Shown one piece after another: positions 47,079 through 58,050 of a DNA stretch of 64,000 nt (positions are counted from its first letter, which is position 1; every line of letters starts with the position of its first letter). The notes below the pieces were generated by a model. That model ran no database searches, was not told where the DNA came from, and saw only the letters and a program-made list of their open reading frames with translations. Both the position numbers and the translations under genes were made by a program. The DNA comes from Pseudomonas umsongensis (lineage in GTDB: Bacteria > Pseudomonadota > Gammaproteobacteria > Pseudomonadales > Pseudomonadaceae): the NCBI RefSeq assembly GCF_002236105.1, contig NZ_NIWU01000002.1:124001-188000 (forward strand), in the 5' to 3' direction.

Positions 47079-47626
47079 TAAGGGGCCTTTTGCTCGTCGG
47101 TTTTCTTTTTCGGCTGGATCACCATGTCGATGCGCGGACGCGACTCGGTCACCTTGCTGCCCGTTGCGCGACCGGCGCTGGCCAGCTTTTTCTCGGTGTC
47201 ATAGACGATTTTCTCGCCTTGAGTGACGTTGCTGTCCTTGTCGATGACCTTGGCGCGGTCGATCAGCACGACACGATTTTGCTTGGCGAGGTACTGGATG
47301 GTCACGCCCCATCCCTGCACGGGCTTGGTGTCGCCTGCGGTCTGCAGTTGCTCGAAGTAGGCCAGGTTACCCACCGAGGTCACCACGTCGACGTCGCCAT
47401 CGGGGGCGCGGGTCATGGTCACCTTGTTGCCCTTGACAATGATCGAGCCCTGGGTGATGACCACATCGCCCGTATAGGTGGCCACACCGTTCTTGTCGTC
47501 CAGTTGGGCGTCGTCAGCCTGGATGCGGATGGGTTGCTGCTGATCGTCCGGCAGAGCCCAGGCGCTCACGCTTCCCAGTGCTGCGCCCAGACTGAGCAAA
47601 ATAGGGAGGGTTTTAACGAGCCTCAT
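47078..47626 (-). CDS. lptA: LPS transport periplasmic protein LptA
   Basis: Periplasmic bridge protein of 182 residues with a signal peptide (ends GSVSAWA/L) and an OstA/LptA beta-jellyroll. Typical segments are '[39 protein letters not shown]' (read across) and the C-terminal Lys-rich tail '[13 protein letters not shown]'. It carries LPS from LptC to LptD. It overlaps lptC by 14 bases. Confidence 0.96.
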
Positions 47627-48185
47627 ACTGTCCTCTTACGTTCGATAGCAGGTGTATCCTGCTTTCTTTCAAATACGCCTTCATGCCGACACCAGTCGAT
47701 ACACCGCCAGCGCCGTCGATTCTAACGGGTTGCTGGGTCTGCGCATATTGCTGCTGCGGGAACACGGTCATGCGAGTACTGGTGATCAGGGTGTCGCGGT
47801 TCTTTTCGTCGGTACGCTTGACGCGCACGTTGTCGATCAGTTCGACCTCGGTCCCGCCGGAGTTCACCTCACCGTGATCGCTGGTCACATGCCACGGAAA
47901 ATCAGTGCCGCGGTACATGTTCAGGTCGGGTTTGGTCACCAGCGTGATGTCGGTTGCCTTGACGTGCTCGGCTTTTTCCGACGTCATTTCGTATTGCACC
48001 TTGCCGTCTTCGAGGTACTGCAAGGTGTGAGTGTTGGTCGCGTACCAGTCGATCGGGCTTTCTTCAGTCTTGGCCGGTGGCTTGTCGAGAAAGCGTTCCG
48101 GGCTGATGTTCCAGTAGCCGACCGCGGCGAAAATCGCCACGATGCAACTGACCACCAATGTCTTGCGAACTTTTTTGCTGAACAT
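47613..48185 (-). CDS. lptC: LPS export protein LptC
   Basis: Bitopic inner-membrane protein of 190 residues with a single N-terminal helix (TLVVSCIVAIFAAVGYW) and a periplasmic LptA-like jellyroll, linking LptB2FG to LptA. ATG 48185 gives the MFSKKVRK start usual in Pseudomonas. A GTG at 48197 overlapping the kdsC stop would add four residues and cannot be excluded. The gene lies between kdsC and lptA in a tightly packed operon. Confidence 0.94.
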   Translation of the reverse strand: MFSKKVRKTLVVSCIVAIFAAVGYWNISPERFLDKPPAKTEESPIDWYATNTHTLQYLEDGKVQYEMTSEKAEHVKATDITLVTKPDLNMYRGTDFPWHVTSDHGEVNSGGTEVELIDNVRVKRTDEKNRDTLITSTRMTVFPQQQYAQTQQPVRIDGAGGVSTGVGMKAYLKESRIHLLSNVRGQYEAR

Positions 48186-48193
48186 GATTTGGC

Positions 48194-48718
48194 TCACAGG
48201 TACGCGGCATTGGCCGCATCGAGGCGGCCCTGGGCGCGCAGGATCAATTCGCAGAACTCGCGGGCAGCACCTTCGCCGCCACGGGCCAGGGTGATGCCAT
48301 GTGCGTGTTCGCGCACGAAGCTGGCGGCGTTGGCCACTGCCATGCCCAGGCCGACGCGGCGGATCACCGGCAGGTCCGGCAGGTCGTCACCGAGGTAGGC
48401 GACCTGTTCATAGCTTAGGCCGAGTTGCGCAAGAAGCTCGTCGAGTACCACCAGTTTGTCTTCGCGGCCCTGGTACAGGTGGGGAATGCCGAGGTTCTTC
48501 GCGCGTCGTTCGACTACCGGGGTTTTGCGGCCGCTGATGATCGCGGTCTGTACGCCGGCGGCCATCAGCATCTTGATGCCCTGGCCGTCGAGGGTGTTGA
48601 ACGTCTTGAATTCGCTACCGTCTTCGAGGAAGTACAGGCGCCCGTCGGTCAGGACGCCGTCGACGTCGAACACCGCCAGTTTGATCTGTTGGCCGCGTTG
48701 CAGCAGGTCCGTGCTCAT
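48194..48718 (-). CDS. kdsC: 3-deoxy-D-manno-octulosonate 8-phosphate phosphatase
   Basis: HAD-superfamily phosphatase of 174 residues that produces Kdo from Kdo-8-phosphate for lipid A inner core. HAD motif I is 'LAVFDVDGVLTDG' (nucleophile Asp18, Asp20), motif II is 'AIISGRKTP', and motif III is 'YLGDDLPDLPVI'. Its start overlaps the kdsD stop by one base. Confidence 0.97.
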   Translation of the reverse strand: MSTDLLQRGQQIKLAVFDVDGVLTDGRLYFLEDGSEFKTFNTLDGQGIKMLMAAGVQTAIISGRKTPVVERRAKNLGIPHLYQGREDKLVVLDELLAQLGLSYEQVAYLGDDLPDLPVIRRVGLGMAVANAASFVREHAHGITLARGGEGAAREFCELILRAQGRLDAANAAYL

Positions 48719-49692
48719 TACATTACTCCCGCACGCAGCAAGTCGTGCATGTTCAGGGCACCGACCGGGCGATCTTCGCTGTCGACCACGACCAGCGCGT
48801 TGATTTTGTGATCTTCCATTATTTTCAGGGCCTCGGCGGCGAGCATTTCGGAACGGGCCGTCTTGCCATGGGCCGTCATGACCTGATCAATAGTGGCGGT
48901 GTGGATGTCGATGCTGCGGTCCAGCGTGCGGCGTAAATCACCATCGGTGAAGATCCCGGCCAGCTTGCCGTCGGCCTCCATTATCACGGTCATGCCCAGG
49001 CCCTTGCGGGTCATTTCCATCAGCGCATCCTTGAGCAGGGTGCCGCGTTGTACCTGCGGCAGCTCTTGCCCGGCGTGCATGACGTCTTCCACTTTCAGCA
49101 GCAGGCGTCGGCCCAGCGCACCGCCCGGATGGGAAAAGGCGAAATCCTCAGCGGTAAAACCGCGAGCTTCCAGCAGCGCGACGGCGAGGGCGTCACCCAT
49201 GACCAGTGCCGCGGTCGTCGACGAGGTGGGCGCCAGGTTCAATGGGCAGGCCTCGTGGTCGACCTGTACATTCAGGTTGACCTCTGCCGCCTTGGCCAGC
49301 GGCGAGTCGGGCTTGCCCGTCATGCTGATCAGCTGGATGCCCAGGCGCTTGATCAGCGGCAGCAGGGTGATGATTTCATTGGTCGAGCCGGAGTTCGACA
49401 GTGCCAGGATGATGTCATCACGGGTAATCATGCCCATGTCGCCATGGCTGGCTTCGGCCGGGTGCACGAAAAAGGCCGTGGTACCGGTACTGGCCAGGGT
49501 GGCGGCGATCTTGTTGCCGATGTGCCCCGATTTGCCCATGCCGACCACGACGACGCGGCCTTTGCTGGCCAGAATCATTTCGCAGGCGCGCACGAAATCC
49601 TTGTCGATACGGGGCAGCAAGCTTTTTACGGCTTCCAGTTCGAGGCGGATGGTGCGTTGTGCTGACTTGATCAGGTCGCTGGATTGGCTCAT
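48718..49692 (-). CDS. kdsD: Arabinose-5-phosphate isomerase
   Basis: Isomerase of 324 residues converting ribulose-5-phosphate to arabinose-5-phosphate, the first Kdo precursor. The N-terminal SIS domain includes 'VVVGMGKSGHIGNKIAATLASTGT' and 'SNSGSTNEI'. Two C-terminal CBS domains start near residue 205 (VEDVMHAGQELPQV) and 275 (IDQVMTAHGKTA). The start is ATG 49692; the 22-codon extension has no homology. First gene of the minus-strand kds-lpt operon, divergent from mlaF. Confidence 0.97.
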   Translation of the reverse strand: MSQSSDLIKSAQRTIRLELEAVKSLLPRIDKDFVRACEMILASKGRVVVVGMGKSGHIGNKIAATLASTGTTAFFVHPAEASHGDMGMITRDDIILALSNSGSTNEIITLLPLIKRLGIQLISMTGKPDSPLAKAAEVNLNVQVDHEACPLNLAPTSSTTAALVMGDALAVALLEARGFTAEDFAFSHPGGALGRRLLLKVEDVMHAGQELPQVQRGTLLKDALMEMTRKGLGMTVIMEADGKLAGIFTDGDLRRTLDRSIDIHTATIDQVMTAHGKTARSEMLAAEALKIMEDHKINALVVVDSEDRPVGALNMHDLLRAGVM

Positions 49693-49849
49693 TTTGAAAA
49701 TGTTTGGCCTGATGAAAAGGCGGCGATTATAGCCGGTATGGTTGAAACCCTCACGCAAGTTCGTTGCCCATCGTCATCTGTTGTTACCGAATCCCCTCTA
49801 GATGGAGCTTTCTGGCTGTCATGTCGCTGAACATGGTCTGGCATTGGCC

Positions 49850-49879
49850 TTGGGCGCGTGACGCTTGCAGTGATATAGT
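49850..49879 (+). promoter_or_regulatory. Extended -10 promoter of the mla operon
   Basis: TGATATAGT is an extended -10 (TGn plus TATAGT at 49874-49879) with TTGGGC 18 bases upstream. It lies 87 bases before the mlaF start. Confidence 0.5.
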
Positions 49880-49966
49880 TCGCCGCCAGTTCGGCCCGCC
49901 CAGGAGTATGTGCTTTTGTCAGGAAGCCCGGCGTCCGAGTGTGAGGCTGCATCGCAAGGAGTTTAG

Positions 49967-50776
49967 ATGAGTGCCGATAACGCCTACGCGGTCGAGCTGA
50001 AGGGACTGACCTTCAAGCGCGGTGCGCGCAGCATTTTCAATAACATTGATATCCGCATCCCGCGCGGCAAGGTCACCGGCATCATGGGGCCTTCCGGGTG
50101 TGGCAAGACCACGCTGTTGCGCTTGATGGGCGCGCAGTTGCGGCCTGCCAGTGGCGAAGTATGGGTCAATGGTCAGAACCTGCCGGCGTTGTCGCGCAGT
50201 GATCTGTTCGATGCACGCAAGCACATGGGTGTGCTGTTTCAGAGTGGCGCACTGTTTACCGACCTCGATGTCTTCGAGAACGTCGCGTTTCCGTTGCGCG
50301 TTCACACCGAGCTGCCCGAAGAAATGATCCGCGACATCGTCCTGCTCAAATTGCAGGCCGTGGGATTGCGCGGTGCGATCGACCTGATGCCCGACGAACT
50401 GTCCGGCGGCATGAAGCGTCGTGTCGCACTGGCGCGGGCAATTGCGCTCGATCCGCAGATTCTCATGTATGACGAGCCCTTCGTCGGCCAGGACCCCATT
50501 GCCATGGGCGTGCTGGTGCGCCTGATCCGCTTGCTCAACGATGCGCTGGGCATTACCAGCATCGTGGTTTCCCATGACCTGGCCGAAACCGCCAGCATCG
50601 CCGACTACATCTATGTCGTGGGCGACGGGCAGGTGTTGGGGCAGGGCTCGCCCGACGAGCTGATGAACTCGGACGATCCGCGTATCCGTCAATTCATGAC
50701 AGGCGAGCCCGACGGTCCGGTCCCCTATCACTTTCCAGCGACGGATTACCGCGCAGATCTCCTGGGGAAGCGTTGA
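49967..50776 (+). CDS. mlaF: Lipid asymmetry ABC transporter ATPase MlaF (Ttg2A)
   Basis: ATPase of the MlaFEDB inner-membrane complex that moves phospholipids between membranes, 269 residues. Walker A is '[15 protein letters not shown]', the signature is '[14 protein letters not shown]', and Walker B is '[17 protein letters not shown]'. The start follows AAGGAG. In P. putida this operon was named ttg2 for its effect on toluene tolerance. The stop overlaps the mlaE start (TGATG). Confidence 0.97.
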   Translation: MSADNAYAVELKGLTFKRGARSIFNNIDIRIPRGKVTGIMGPSGCGKTTLLRLMGAQLRPASGEVWVNGQNLPALSRSDLFDARKHMGVLFQSGALFTDLDVFENVAFPLRVHTELPEEMIRDIVLLKLQAVGLRGAIDLMPDELSGGMKRRVALARAIALDPQILMYDEPFVGQDPIAMGVLVRLIRLLNDALGITSIVVSHDLAETASIADYIYVVGDGQVLGQGSPDELMNSDDPRIRQFMTGEPDGPVPYHFPATDYRADLLGKR

Positions 50777-51573
50777 TGCGCAAGATTTCACTTTTGGAAA
50801 GGGTGCGCCGGTTCGGCCAGGGCGGCATCGACGTGCTGGCGGTGTTCGGGCGCTCTTCGCTGTTTCTGTTTCACGCACTGCTGGGGCGTGGTGGCATCGG
50901 TGGCGGGTTTGGCCTGCTGGTCAAGCAACTGCATTCGGTGGGCGTGATGTCCCTGGTGATCATCGTGGTCTCCGGGATATTCATCGGCATGGTGCTGGCG
51001 CTGCAAGGCTTCAACATCCTGTCCAGCTACGGTTCGGAGCAGGCGGTGGGGCAGATGGTGGCGCTGACGCTGCTGCGTGAGTTGGGGCCGGTGGTCACGG
51101 CATTGCTGTTCGCCGGGCGTGCCGGTTCGGCACTGACCGCGGAAATCGGCAACATGAAGTCCACCGAACAGCTCTCCAGCCTGGAGATGATCGGGGTGGA
51201 CCCGCTCAAGTACATCATTGCCCCGCGCCTGTGGGCCGGCTTCATTTCCTTGCCGGTGCTGGCAATGATCTTCAGCGTGGTGGGTATCTGGGGCGGTTCC
51301 TGGGTGGCCGTCGACTGGCTGGGCGTGTATGAAGGCTCCTACTGGTCGAACATGCAGAACAGCGTGACCTTTGTCGACGATGTGCTCAACGGCATCATCA
51401 AAAGCATTGTCTTCGCCTTTGTCGTGACCTGGATCGCCGTATTCCAAGGCTATGACTGTGAACCCACTTCAGAGGGGATCAGTCGTGCCACTACCAAGAC
51501 CGTGGTGTATGCCTCTTTGGCTGTGCTCGGCCTGGACTTTATTCTGACCGCCTTGATGTTTGGAGATTTCTGA
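50776..51573 (+). CDS. mlaE: Lipid asymmetry ABC transporter permease MlaE
   Basis: Permease of 265 residues with about five membrane helices plus an N-terminal interfacial helix. Typical segments are '[23 protein letters not shown]', '[17 protein letters not shown]' and '[24 protein letters not shown]' (read in part). ATG 50776 overlaps the mlaF stop and is preferred over TTG 50773. Next gene mlaD starts in the stop codon of mlaE. Confidence 0.97.
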   Translation: MRKISLLERVRRFGQGGIDVLAVFGRSSLFLFHALLGRGGIGGGFGLLVKQLHSVGVMSLVIIVVSGIFIGMVLALQGFNILSSYGSEQAVGQMVALTLLRELGPVVTALLFAGRAGSALTAEIGNMKSTEQLSSLEMIGVDPLKYIIAPRLWAGFISLPVLAMIFSVVGIWGGSWVAVDWLGVYEGSYWSNMQNSVTFVDDVLNGIIKSIVFAFVVTWIAVFQGYDCEPTSEGISRATTKTVVYASLAVLGLDFILTALMFGDF

Positions 51574-52040
51574 TGCAAAACCGCACCCTGGAAATCGGTG
51601 TCGGCCTTTTCTTGCTGGCTGGCATCCTGGCTTTGCTGTTGCTGGCGTTGCGGGTCAGTGGACTGTCCCCGAGCCCGAGCACCGAAACCTATAAACTTTA
51701 TGCGTATTTCGACAATATCGCCGGTTTGACTGTCAGAGCTAAAGTGACCATGGCCGGTGTGACCATCGGCAAGGTCACGGCAATCGATCTGGATCGCGAC
51801 AGTTTCACCGGTCGGGTAACCATGCAACTGGAGAAGCGCGTAGATAACCTACCGGCAGATTCCACTGCATCTATCCTGACCGCTGGCCTGTTGGGCGAGA
51901 AGTACATCGGCATCAGTGTGGGCGGGGAAGAGGCCCTGCTCAAGGATGGCGGGACCATCCACGACACCCAGTCGTCGCTGGTGCTCGAGGACCTGATCGG
52001 TAAATTCCTGCTCAATACCGTTAGCAAAGACGCCAAATGA
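51573..52040 (+). CDS. mlaD: MCE-domain lipid-binding protein MlaD
   Basis: Membrane-anchored MCE protein of 155 residues. An N-terminal helix (EIGVGLFLLAGILALLLLALRV) is followed by one MCE domain with 'YAYFDNIAGLTVRAKVTMAGV' and 'ILTAGLLGEKYIGIS' (the hydrophobic pore loop). It forms the hexameric periplasmic ring of the Mla complex. Start overlaps the mlaE stop. Confidence 0.96.
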   Translation: MQNRTLEIGVGLFLLAGILALLLLALRVSGLSPSPSTETYKLYAYFDNIAGLTVRAKVTMAGVTIGKVTAIDLDRDSFTGRVTMQLEKRVDNLPADSTASILTAGLLGEKYIGISVGGEEALLKDGGTIHDTQSSLVLEDLIGKFLLNTVSKDAK

Positions 52041-52051
52041 GGAGCTTTTGA

Positions 52052-52705
52052 ATGATCTCTACCTTGCGACGTGGCCTGTTGGTTTTGCTCGCGGCCTTGC
52101 CGATGATGGCCCATGCCGTGGCGGCGCCTAGCGCGCACGAGCTGGTCCAGGACACCACCAACCGGCTGCTGGCCGACCTGGCCGCCAACAAAGAGAAGTA
52201 CAAGCAGGATCCGCAGGACTTCTACGCGGCGCTCAACAGCATTGTCGGGCCTGTAGTGGATGCCGAAGGTATTTCCAAGAGCATCATGACGGTCAAGTAC
52301 TCGCGCAAGGCGACCCCTGCGCAAATGAAGACCTTTGAAGAAAACTTCAAGAAGGGTCTGTTCCAGTTCTATGGCAATGCCTTGCTTGAGTACAACAACC
52401 AAGGCATCACCGTTGATCCTGCCAAGGACGAGTCGGGCAACCGTACGAGCGTCGGCATGACAGTCAAGGGCAGCAACGGCGCGATCTATCCTGTGTCCTA
52501 CACACTGGAAAAGATCGGCGGCGAGTGGAAGCTGCGCAACGTCATCATCAACGGTATCAACATTGGCAAGCTGTTCCGTGATCAGTTCGCTGATGCGATG
52601 CAGCGCAATGGCAACGACCTGGACAAAACCATCAATGGTTGGGCCGGGGAAGTCGCCAAGGCCAAGGAAACCGCTGAGCAATCCACCGAGAAACAGACCC
52701 AATGA
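52052..52705 (+). CDS. mlaC: Periplasmic phospholipid-binding protein MlaC
   Basis: Soluble shuttle of 217 residues with a signal peptide ending near residue 25 (LPMMAHAVA/A). The MlaC/Ttg2D domain contains 'TNRLLADLAANKEKYKQDPQDFY' (read in part), 'VDAEGISKSIMTVKYSRKATP' and 'WKLRNVIINGINIGKLFRDQF'. It carries phospholipid between the MlaA complex and MlaD. GAGGAG lies upstream. The stop overlaps mlaB by four bases. Confidence 0.96.
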   Translation: MISTLRRGLLVLLAALPMMAHAVAAPSAHELVQDTTNRLLADLAANKEKYKQDPQDFYAALNSIVGPVVDAEGISKSIMTVKYSRKATPAQMKTFEENFKKGLFQFYGNALLEYNNQGITVDPAKDESGNRTSVGMTVKGSNGAIYPVSYTLEKIGGEWKLRNVIINGINIGKLFRDQFADAMQRNGNDLDKTINGWAGEVAKAKETAEQSTEKQTQ

Positions 52706-53007
52706 GTGAGGCGGCGGTCCAGATGGACGACGCCGGCGAGCTGCGGCTCAGCGGTGTGCTGGATTATCGCACCGGCCCTCAATTGCGCGAGCAGGGGCGG
52801 GCGCTGATCAAGGCCAGCAAGGCTGCGGCCGTGGTAGTCGATTGTTCGGCGGTGGAGAAATCCAGCAGCGTCGGTCTGTCGTTGCTGTTGTGTTTCATGC
52901 GAGATGCCCAGGCGGCCGGCAAGGCGCTGAGCATCCGCGGGATGCCAGAAGACATGCGCGAAATCGCTCAGGTCAGTGAACTGACCGAGCTGTTGGCGCA
53001 TCCCTAA
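52702..53007 (+). CDS. mlaB: STAS-domain protein MlaB
   Basis: Cytoplasmic STAS protein of 101 residues that stabilises and activates MlaF. The core 'LSGVLDYRTGPQLREQG' and 'VVVDCSAVEKSSSVGLSLLL' match the family, with the usual Ser/Thr near the loop. It is the last gene of mlaFEDCB and is followed by a terminator. Confidence 0.94.
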   Translation: MSEAAVQMDDAGELRLSGVLDYRTGPQLREQGRALIKASKAAAVVVDCSAVEKSSSVGLSLLLCFMRDAQAAGKALSIRGMPEDMREIAQVSELTELLAHP

Positions 53008-53022
53008 CCCGCATCTATAAAG

Positions 53023-53076
53023 AAGCCCCCCGTCAGAGTCCTGCTTCCCGGGGTTCGCAGGCGCGGGGCTTTTTTG
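53023..53076 (+). terminator. Terminator of the mla operon
   Basis: AAGCCCC pairs with GGGGCTT across a long loop holding a secondary CCTGC/GCAGG hairpin, followed by TTTTTT. It begins 15 bases after the mlaB stop. Confidence 0.75.
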
Positions 53077-53121
53077 TATGATGTCCGACCCGCGCGCACA
53101 GGGCGCCGATTGAGGTTGAGC

Positions 53122-54649
<1,528 letters not shown>

Positions 54650-54776
54650 TTTCTGCTGCATGGGCGCAGGGACGTGCCCGTTGAATTGTTGTAAGTCGAG
54701 CCGGTTTCCGGCTCGATGTGTGTCCGGCGCCATTTGCGACCGGACATGAGTACCTTGATAAGGACTGACGTTTCCC

Positions 54777-55412
54777 ATGTTGACCATCGCACTGTCCAAG
54801 GGCCGCATCCTTGACGACACCCTGCCGCTTCTGGCTGAAGCGGGCATCGTGCCGACCGAGAATCCGGACAAGAGTCGCAAGCTGATCATTCCCACGACCC
54901 AGGAAGATGTACGCCTGTTGATCGTGCGTGCCACCGACGTGCCGACTTATGTCGAGCATGGTGCCGCCGACCTCGGTGTTGCTGGTAAAGACGTGCTGAT
55001 GGAATACGGCGGTCAAGGCCTGTACGAGCCATTGGACTTGCAGATTGCCCAGTGCAAGTTGATGACCGCCGGCAAGGTCGGCGCGGTCGAGCCCAAGGGT
55101 CGCCTGCGTATCGCCACCAAGTTCGTCAACGTTGCCAAGCGCTACTATGCCGAGCAGGGCCGTCAGGTCGACATCATCAAGCTCTACGGCTCGATGGAGC
55201 TGGCTCCGCTGATCGGCTTGGCCGACAAGATTATCGACGTGGTCGACACCGGTAACACGCTGCGGGCCAACGGCCTGGAGCCACAGGATTTCATCGCGGC
55301 CATCAGCTCCCGGCTGATCGTCAATAAAGCTTCGATGAAAATGCAGCACGCCCGTATCCAGGCGTTGATCGACACCCTGCGCAAGGCAGTGGAGTCTCGA
55401 CACCGCGGCTGA
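54777..55412 (+). CDS. hisG: ATP phosphoribosyltransferase, short form
   Basis: First enzyme of histidine synthesis, 211 residues, joining ATP and PRPP. The length shows the short form (HisGS) that lacks the C-terminal regulatory domain and needs HisZ as partner; hisZ is not in this window. Signature regions are '[18 protein letters not shown]', '[14 protein letters not shown]' and '[17 protein letters not shown]' (approximate). It lies 127 bases after murA and is followed by a terminator-like hairpin before hisD. Confidence 0.97.
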   Translation: MLTIALSKGRILDDTLPLLAEAGIVPTENPDKSRKLIIPTTQEDVRLLIVRATDVPTYVEHGAADLGVAGKDVLMEYGGQGLYEPLDLQIAQCKLMTAGKVGAVEPKGRLRIATKFVNVAKRYYAEQGRQVDIIKLYGSMELAPLIGLADKIIDVVDTGNTLRANGLEPQDFIAAISSRLIVNKASMKMQHARIQALIDTLRKAVESRHRG

Positions 55413-55464
55413 TTCACCCGCGCGACTTTGAGTTGCGCCGTCTATCCGCCTCATAGCCAGAATT

Positions 55465-55514
55465 CTCAGGTGCCCAAGCGGATCGAATGTTAGCTTCGGG
55501 CGCCTGAGTTTTTT
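55465..55514 (+). terminator. Terminator/attenuator between hisG and hisD
   Basis: CTCAGGTGCCC pairs with GGGCGCCTGAG (11 bp, one G-U) across a 22-base loop, followed by TTTTTT. It begins about 50 bases after the hisG stop and 73 bases before hisD. No His-rich leader peptide was found nearby, so classical his attenuation is not supported. Confidence 0.75.
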
Positions 55515-55537
55515 GCCAATCCTATGAGGCTCTCGCT

Positions 55538-56863
55538 ATGACCGCACCGACTGCAATTCGCCGACTCAACGCTGCTGACCCGGATTTCGCACATCATCTG
55601 GATCATCTGCTGAGCTGGGAAAGTGTGTCTGACGACTCGGTCAATCAGCGGGTGCTGGACATCATCAAGGCCGTGCGCGAGCGTGGCGATGCCGCGTTGG
55701 TGGAGTTCACCCGACAGTTCGACGGGTTGGACGTCGCCTCCATGGCCGACCTGATCCTGCCGCGCGAGCGCCTGGAACTGGCGTTGACCCGCATTACCGT
55801 GCCACAGCGCGAGGCCCTGGAAAAAGCCGCGGCCCGCGTACGCAGCTACCACGAGAAGCAGAAACAGGACTCCTGGAGCTACACCGAAGCTGACGGCACC
55901 GTGCTGGGCCAGAAGGTCACGCCGCTCGATCGCGCCGGTCTGTACGTGCCGGGCGGCAAGGCGTCGTACCCTTCTTCCGTGTTGATGAACGCGATTCCGG
56001 CCAAGGTTGCCGGTGTGACCGAAGTGGTCATGGTGGTGCCGACCCCGCGCGGTGAAATCAACGAGCTGGTGCTGGCTGCTGCCTGCATCGCGGGCGTTGA
56101 CCGTGTGTTCACCATCGGTGGCGCACAAGCTGTTGCCGCGCTGGCTTATGGCACCGAAAGCGTGCCGCAAGTCGACAAAGTGGTTGGCCCGGGCAACATC
56201 TATGTCGCCACCGCCAAGCGTCACGTGTTTGGCCAGGTCGGTATCGACATGATTGCCGGCCCGTCCGAGATCCTCGTGGTGTGTGACGGCCTGACTGATC
56301 CTGACTGGATCGCCATGGATCTGTTCTCCCAGGCCGAGCATGACGAAGACGCCCAGGCGATCCTGGTCAGCCCGGATGCGGCCTTTCTCGATCAGGTCGC
56401 CGCGAGCATTGCCAAACTGATGCCGACCATGGAGCGCGCCGAGATCATCGAAACCTCGATCAACGGCCGTGGTGCGCTGATCCAGGTGCGTGACATGGAG
56501 CAAGCCATCGAAGTGGCCAACCGCATCGCGCCGGAGCACCTGGAGTTGTCGGTTGCCGATCCGCAAGCCTGGCTTCCACAGATCCGTCATGCCGGCGCCA
56601 TCTTCATGGGTCGCCACACCAGCGAAGCACTGGGCGACTACTGCGCAGGCCCGAACCACGTATTGCCGACTTCCGGCACGGCGCGGTTCTCGTCGCCGCT
56701 GGGCGTATACGACTTCCAGAAACGTTCGTCGATCATTTTTTGCTCGGAACAGGGCGCGTCCGACCTGGGTAAAACCGCTTCCGTGCTGGCCCGTGGCGAG
56801 TCGCTGACTGCCCACGCCCGCAGTGCCGAATACCGCATCATCGACGACAAGCAGGGGAACTGA
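55538..56863 (+). CDS. hisD: Histidinol dehydrogenase
   Basis: Zinc NAD-dependent enzyme of 441 residues catalysing the last two oxidations to histidine. Recognised by '[22 protein letters not shown]', '[18 protein letters not shown]' and '[15 protein letters not shown]'; catalytic Glu/His lie in '[11 protein letters not shown]', and metal ligands around '[13 protein letters not shown]'. It starts after TGAGGCTCTCGCT, and hisC follows by one base. Confidence 0.98.
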   Translation: MTAPTAIRRLNAADPDFAHHLDHLLSWESVSDDSVNQRVLDIIKAVRERGDAALVEFTRQFDGLDVASMADLILPRERLELALTRITVPQREALEKAAARVRSYHEKQKQDSWSYTEADGTVLGQKVTPLDRAGLYVPGGKASYPSSVLMNAIPAKVAGVTEVVMVVPTPRGEINELVLAAACIAGVDRVFTIGGAQAVAALAYGTESVPQVDKVVGPGNIYVATAKRHVFGQVGIDMIAGPSEILVVCDGLTDPDWIAMDLFSQAEHDEDAQAILVSPDAAFLDQVAASIAKLMPTMERAEIIETSINGRGALIQVRDMEQAIEVANRIAPEHLELSVADPQAWLPQIRHAGAIFMGRHTSEALGDYCAGPNHVLPTSGTARFSSPLGVYDFQKRSSIIFCSEQGASDLGKTASVLARGESLTAHARSAEYRIIDDKQGN

Positions 56864-56864
56864 G

Positions 56865-57917
56865 ATGAGTAAATTCTGGAGCCCGTTCGTCAAGAACCTG
56901 GTGCCTTACGTACCGGGCGAGCAGCCAAAGCTGGCGAAACTGGTGAAGCTCAACACCAACGAAAACCCGTACGGTCCATCGCCCAAGGCCTTGGCTGCGA
57001 TGCAGGCCGAACTGAACGACAATCTGCGCCTGTACCCGGACCCGAACAGCGATCTGCTGAAAAATGCCGTGGCCAAGTACTACGGCGTGCAGAGTAACCA
57101 GGTATTTCTCGGCAACGGCTCCGACGAAGTGCTGGCGCACATCTTCCACGGGTTGCTGCAGCACGATCAGCCGCTGCTGTTCCCGGACATCAGCTACAGC
57201 TTCTATCCGGTCTATTGCGGGCTGTACGGCATCAAGTTCGATGCAGTGCCGCTGGACGAGCAGTTCCAGATCAATCCTGCGGACTACGCAAAACCGAACG
57301 GCGGGATCATTTTCCCCAACCCGAACGCACCGACCGGTTGCCTGTTGGCGCTGGAGGCGGTCGAGCAAATCCTCAAGGGCAGCCCGGACTCGGTGGTCGT
57401 GGTGGATGAGGCTTACATCGACTTCGGTGGCGAGACGGCAATCACGTTGGTAGACCGTTATCCGAACCTGCTAGTGACCCAGACCCTGTCAAAATCCCGC
57501 TCCCTGGCGGGCCTGCGGGTTGGCTTGGCGGTGGGGCATCCGGACCTGATCGAGGCGCTGGAGCGGATCAAGAACAGCTTTAACTCCTATCCGATCGATC
57601 GCATGGCGAACGTCGGCGCGGCGGCGGCGTTCGAAGATCGTGAGTACTTCGACAAGACGTGCCGATTGGTCATCGAGAGCCGCGACAAGGTGGTCGCGCA
57701 GTTGCAGGCTAAGGGCTTTGAAGTGCTGCCGTCGGCCGCGAACTTCATTTTTGCCCGTCACCCCAAGCACGATGCGGCAGGCCTGGCAGCTAAACTGCGC
57801 GAGCAAGGTGTGATCGTCCGGCACTTCAAGCAGGAGCGAATTGCCCAGTTCCTGCGGATTTCGATCGGCACGCCTGAGCAAAACCAGGCCCTGATCGACG
57901 GCCTCGGCGACCTCTGA
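56865..57917 (+). CDS. hisC: Histidinol-phosphate aminotransferase
   Basis: PLP-dependent class I/II aminotransferase of 350 residues. The Schiff-base Lys210 is in '[14 protein letters not shown]', with '[13 protein letters not shown]' holding the conserved Asp/Tyr. '[16 protein letters not shown]' at the N-terminus is typical of HisC. ATG 56865 lies one base after the hisD stop. Pseudomonas often has a second hisC elsewhere. Confidence 0.97.
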   Translation: MSKFWSPFVKNLVPYVPGEQPKLAKLVKLNTNENPYGPSPKALAAMQAELNDNLRLYPDPNSDLLKNAVAKYYGVQSNQVFLGNGSDEVLAHIFHGLLQHDQPLLFPDISYSFYPVYCGLYGIKFDAVPLDEQFQINPADYAKPNGGIIFPNPNAPTGCLLALEAVEQILKGSPDSVVVVDEAYIDFGGETAITLVDRYPNLLVTQTLSKSRSLAGLRVGLAVGHPDLIEALERIKNSFNSYPIDRMANVGAAAAFEDREYFDKTCRLVIESRDKVVAQLQAKGFEVLPSAANFIFARHPKHDAAGLAAKLREQGVIVRHFKQERIAQFLRISIGTPEQNQALIDGLGDL

Positions 57918-57929
57918 ACCACAGCCAAC

Positions 57930-58032
57930 CCTGTAGGAGCGAGCATGCTCGCGATGGACTAGAGAACGCAGTGGGGTGTCAGGCTTCCAGCGTTATCGTT
58001 GACGACCATCGCGAGCATGTTCGCTCCTACAG
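57930..58032. repeat. REP inverted repeat (family B)
   Basis: CCTGTAGGAGCGAGCATGCT...CGCGATGG is mirrored by CCATCGCGAGCATGTTCGCT...CCTACAG. The centre carries CAGTGGGGTG and CAGCGTTATCGTTGACGACC as in the copy at 9885. It lies between convergent hisC and algW. Confidence 0.88.
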
Positions 58033-58050
58033 GGGTTTTGTGTTGATCGC

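Noticed and set aside
53023..53076. tRNA-like fold after mlaB
   Set aside because: The CCTGC/GCAGG inner hairpin and GC-rich ends suggested a tRNA, but there is no cloverleaf, anticodon arm or T-loop consensus; a terminator explains it.
54690..54720. Terminator between murA and hisG (CGAGCCGG/CCGGCTCG)
   Set aside because: The stem is short and is followed by TGTGTCCGG with no U-run; not strong enough to list.
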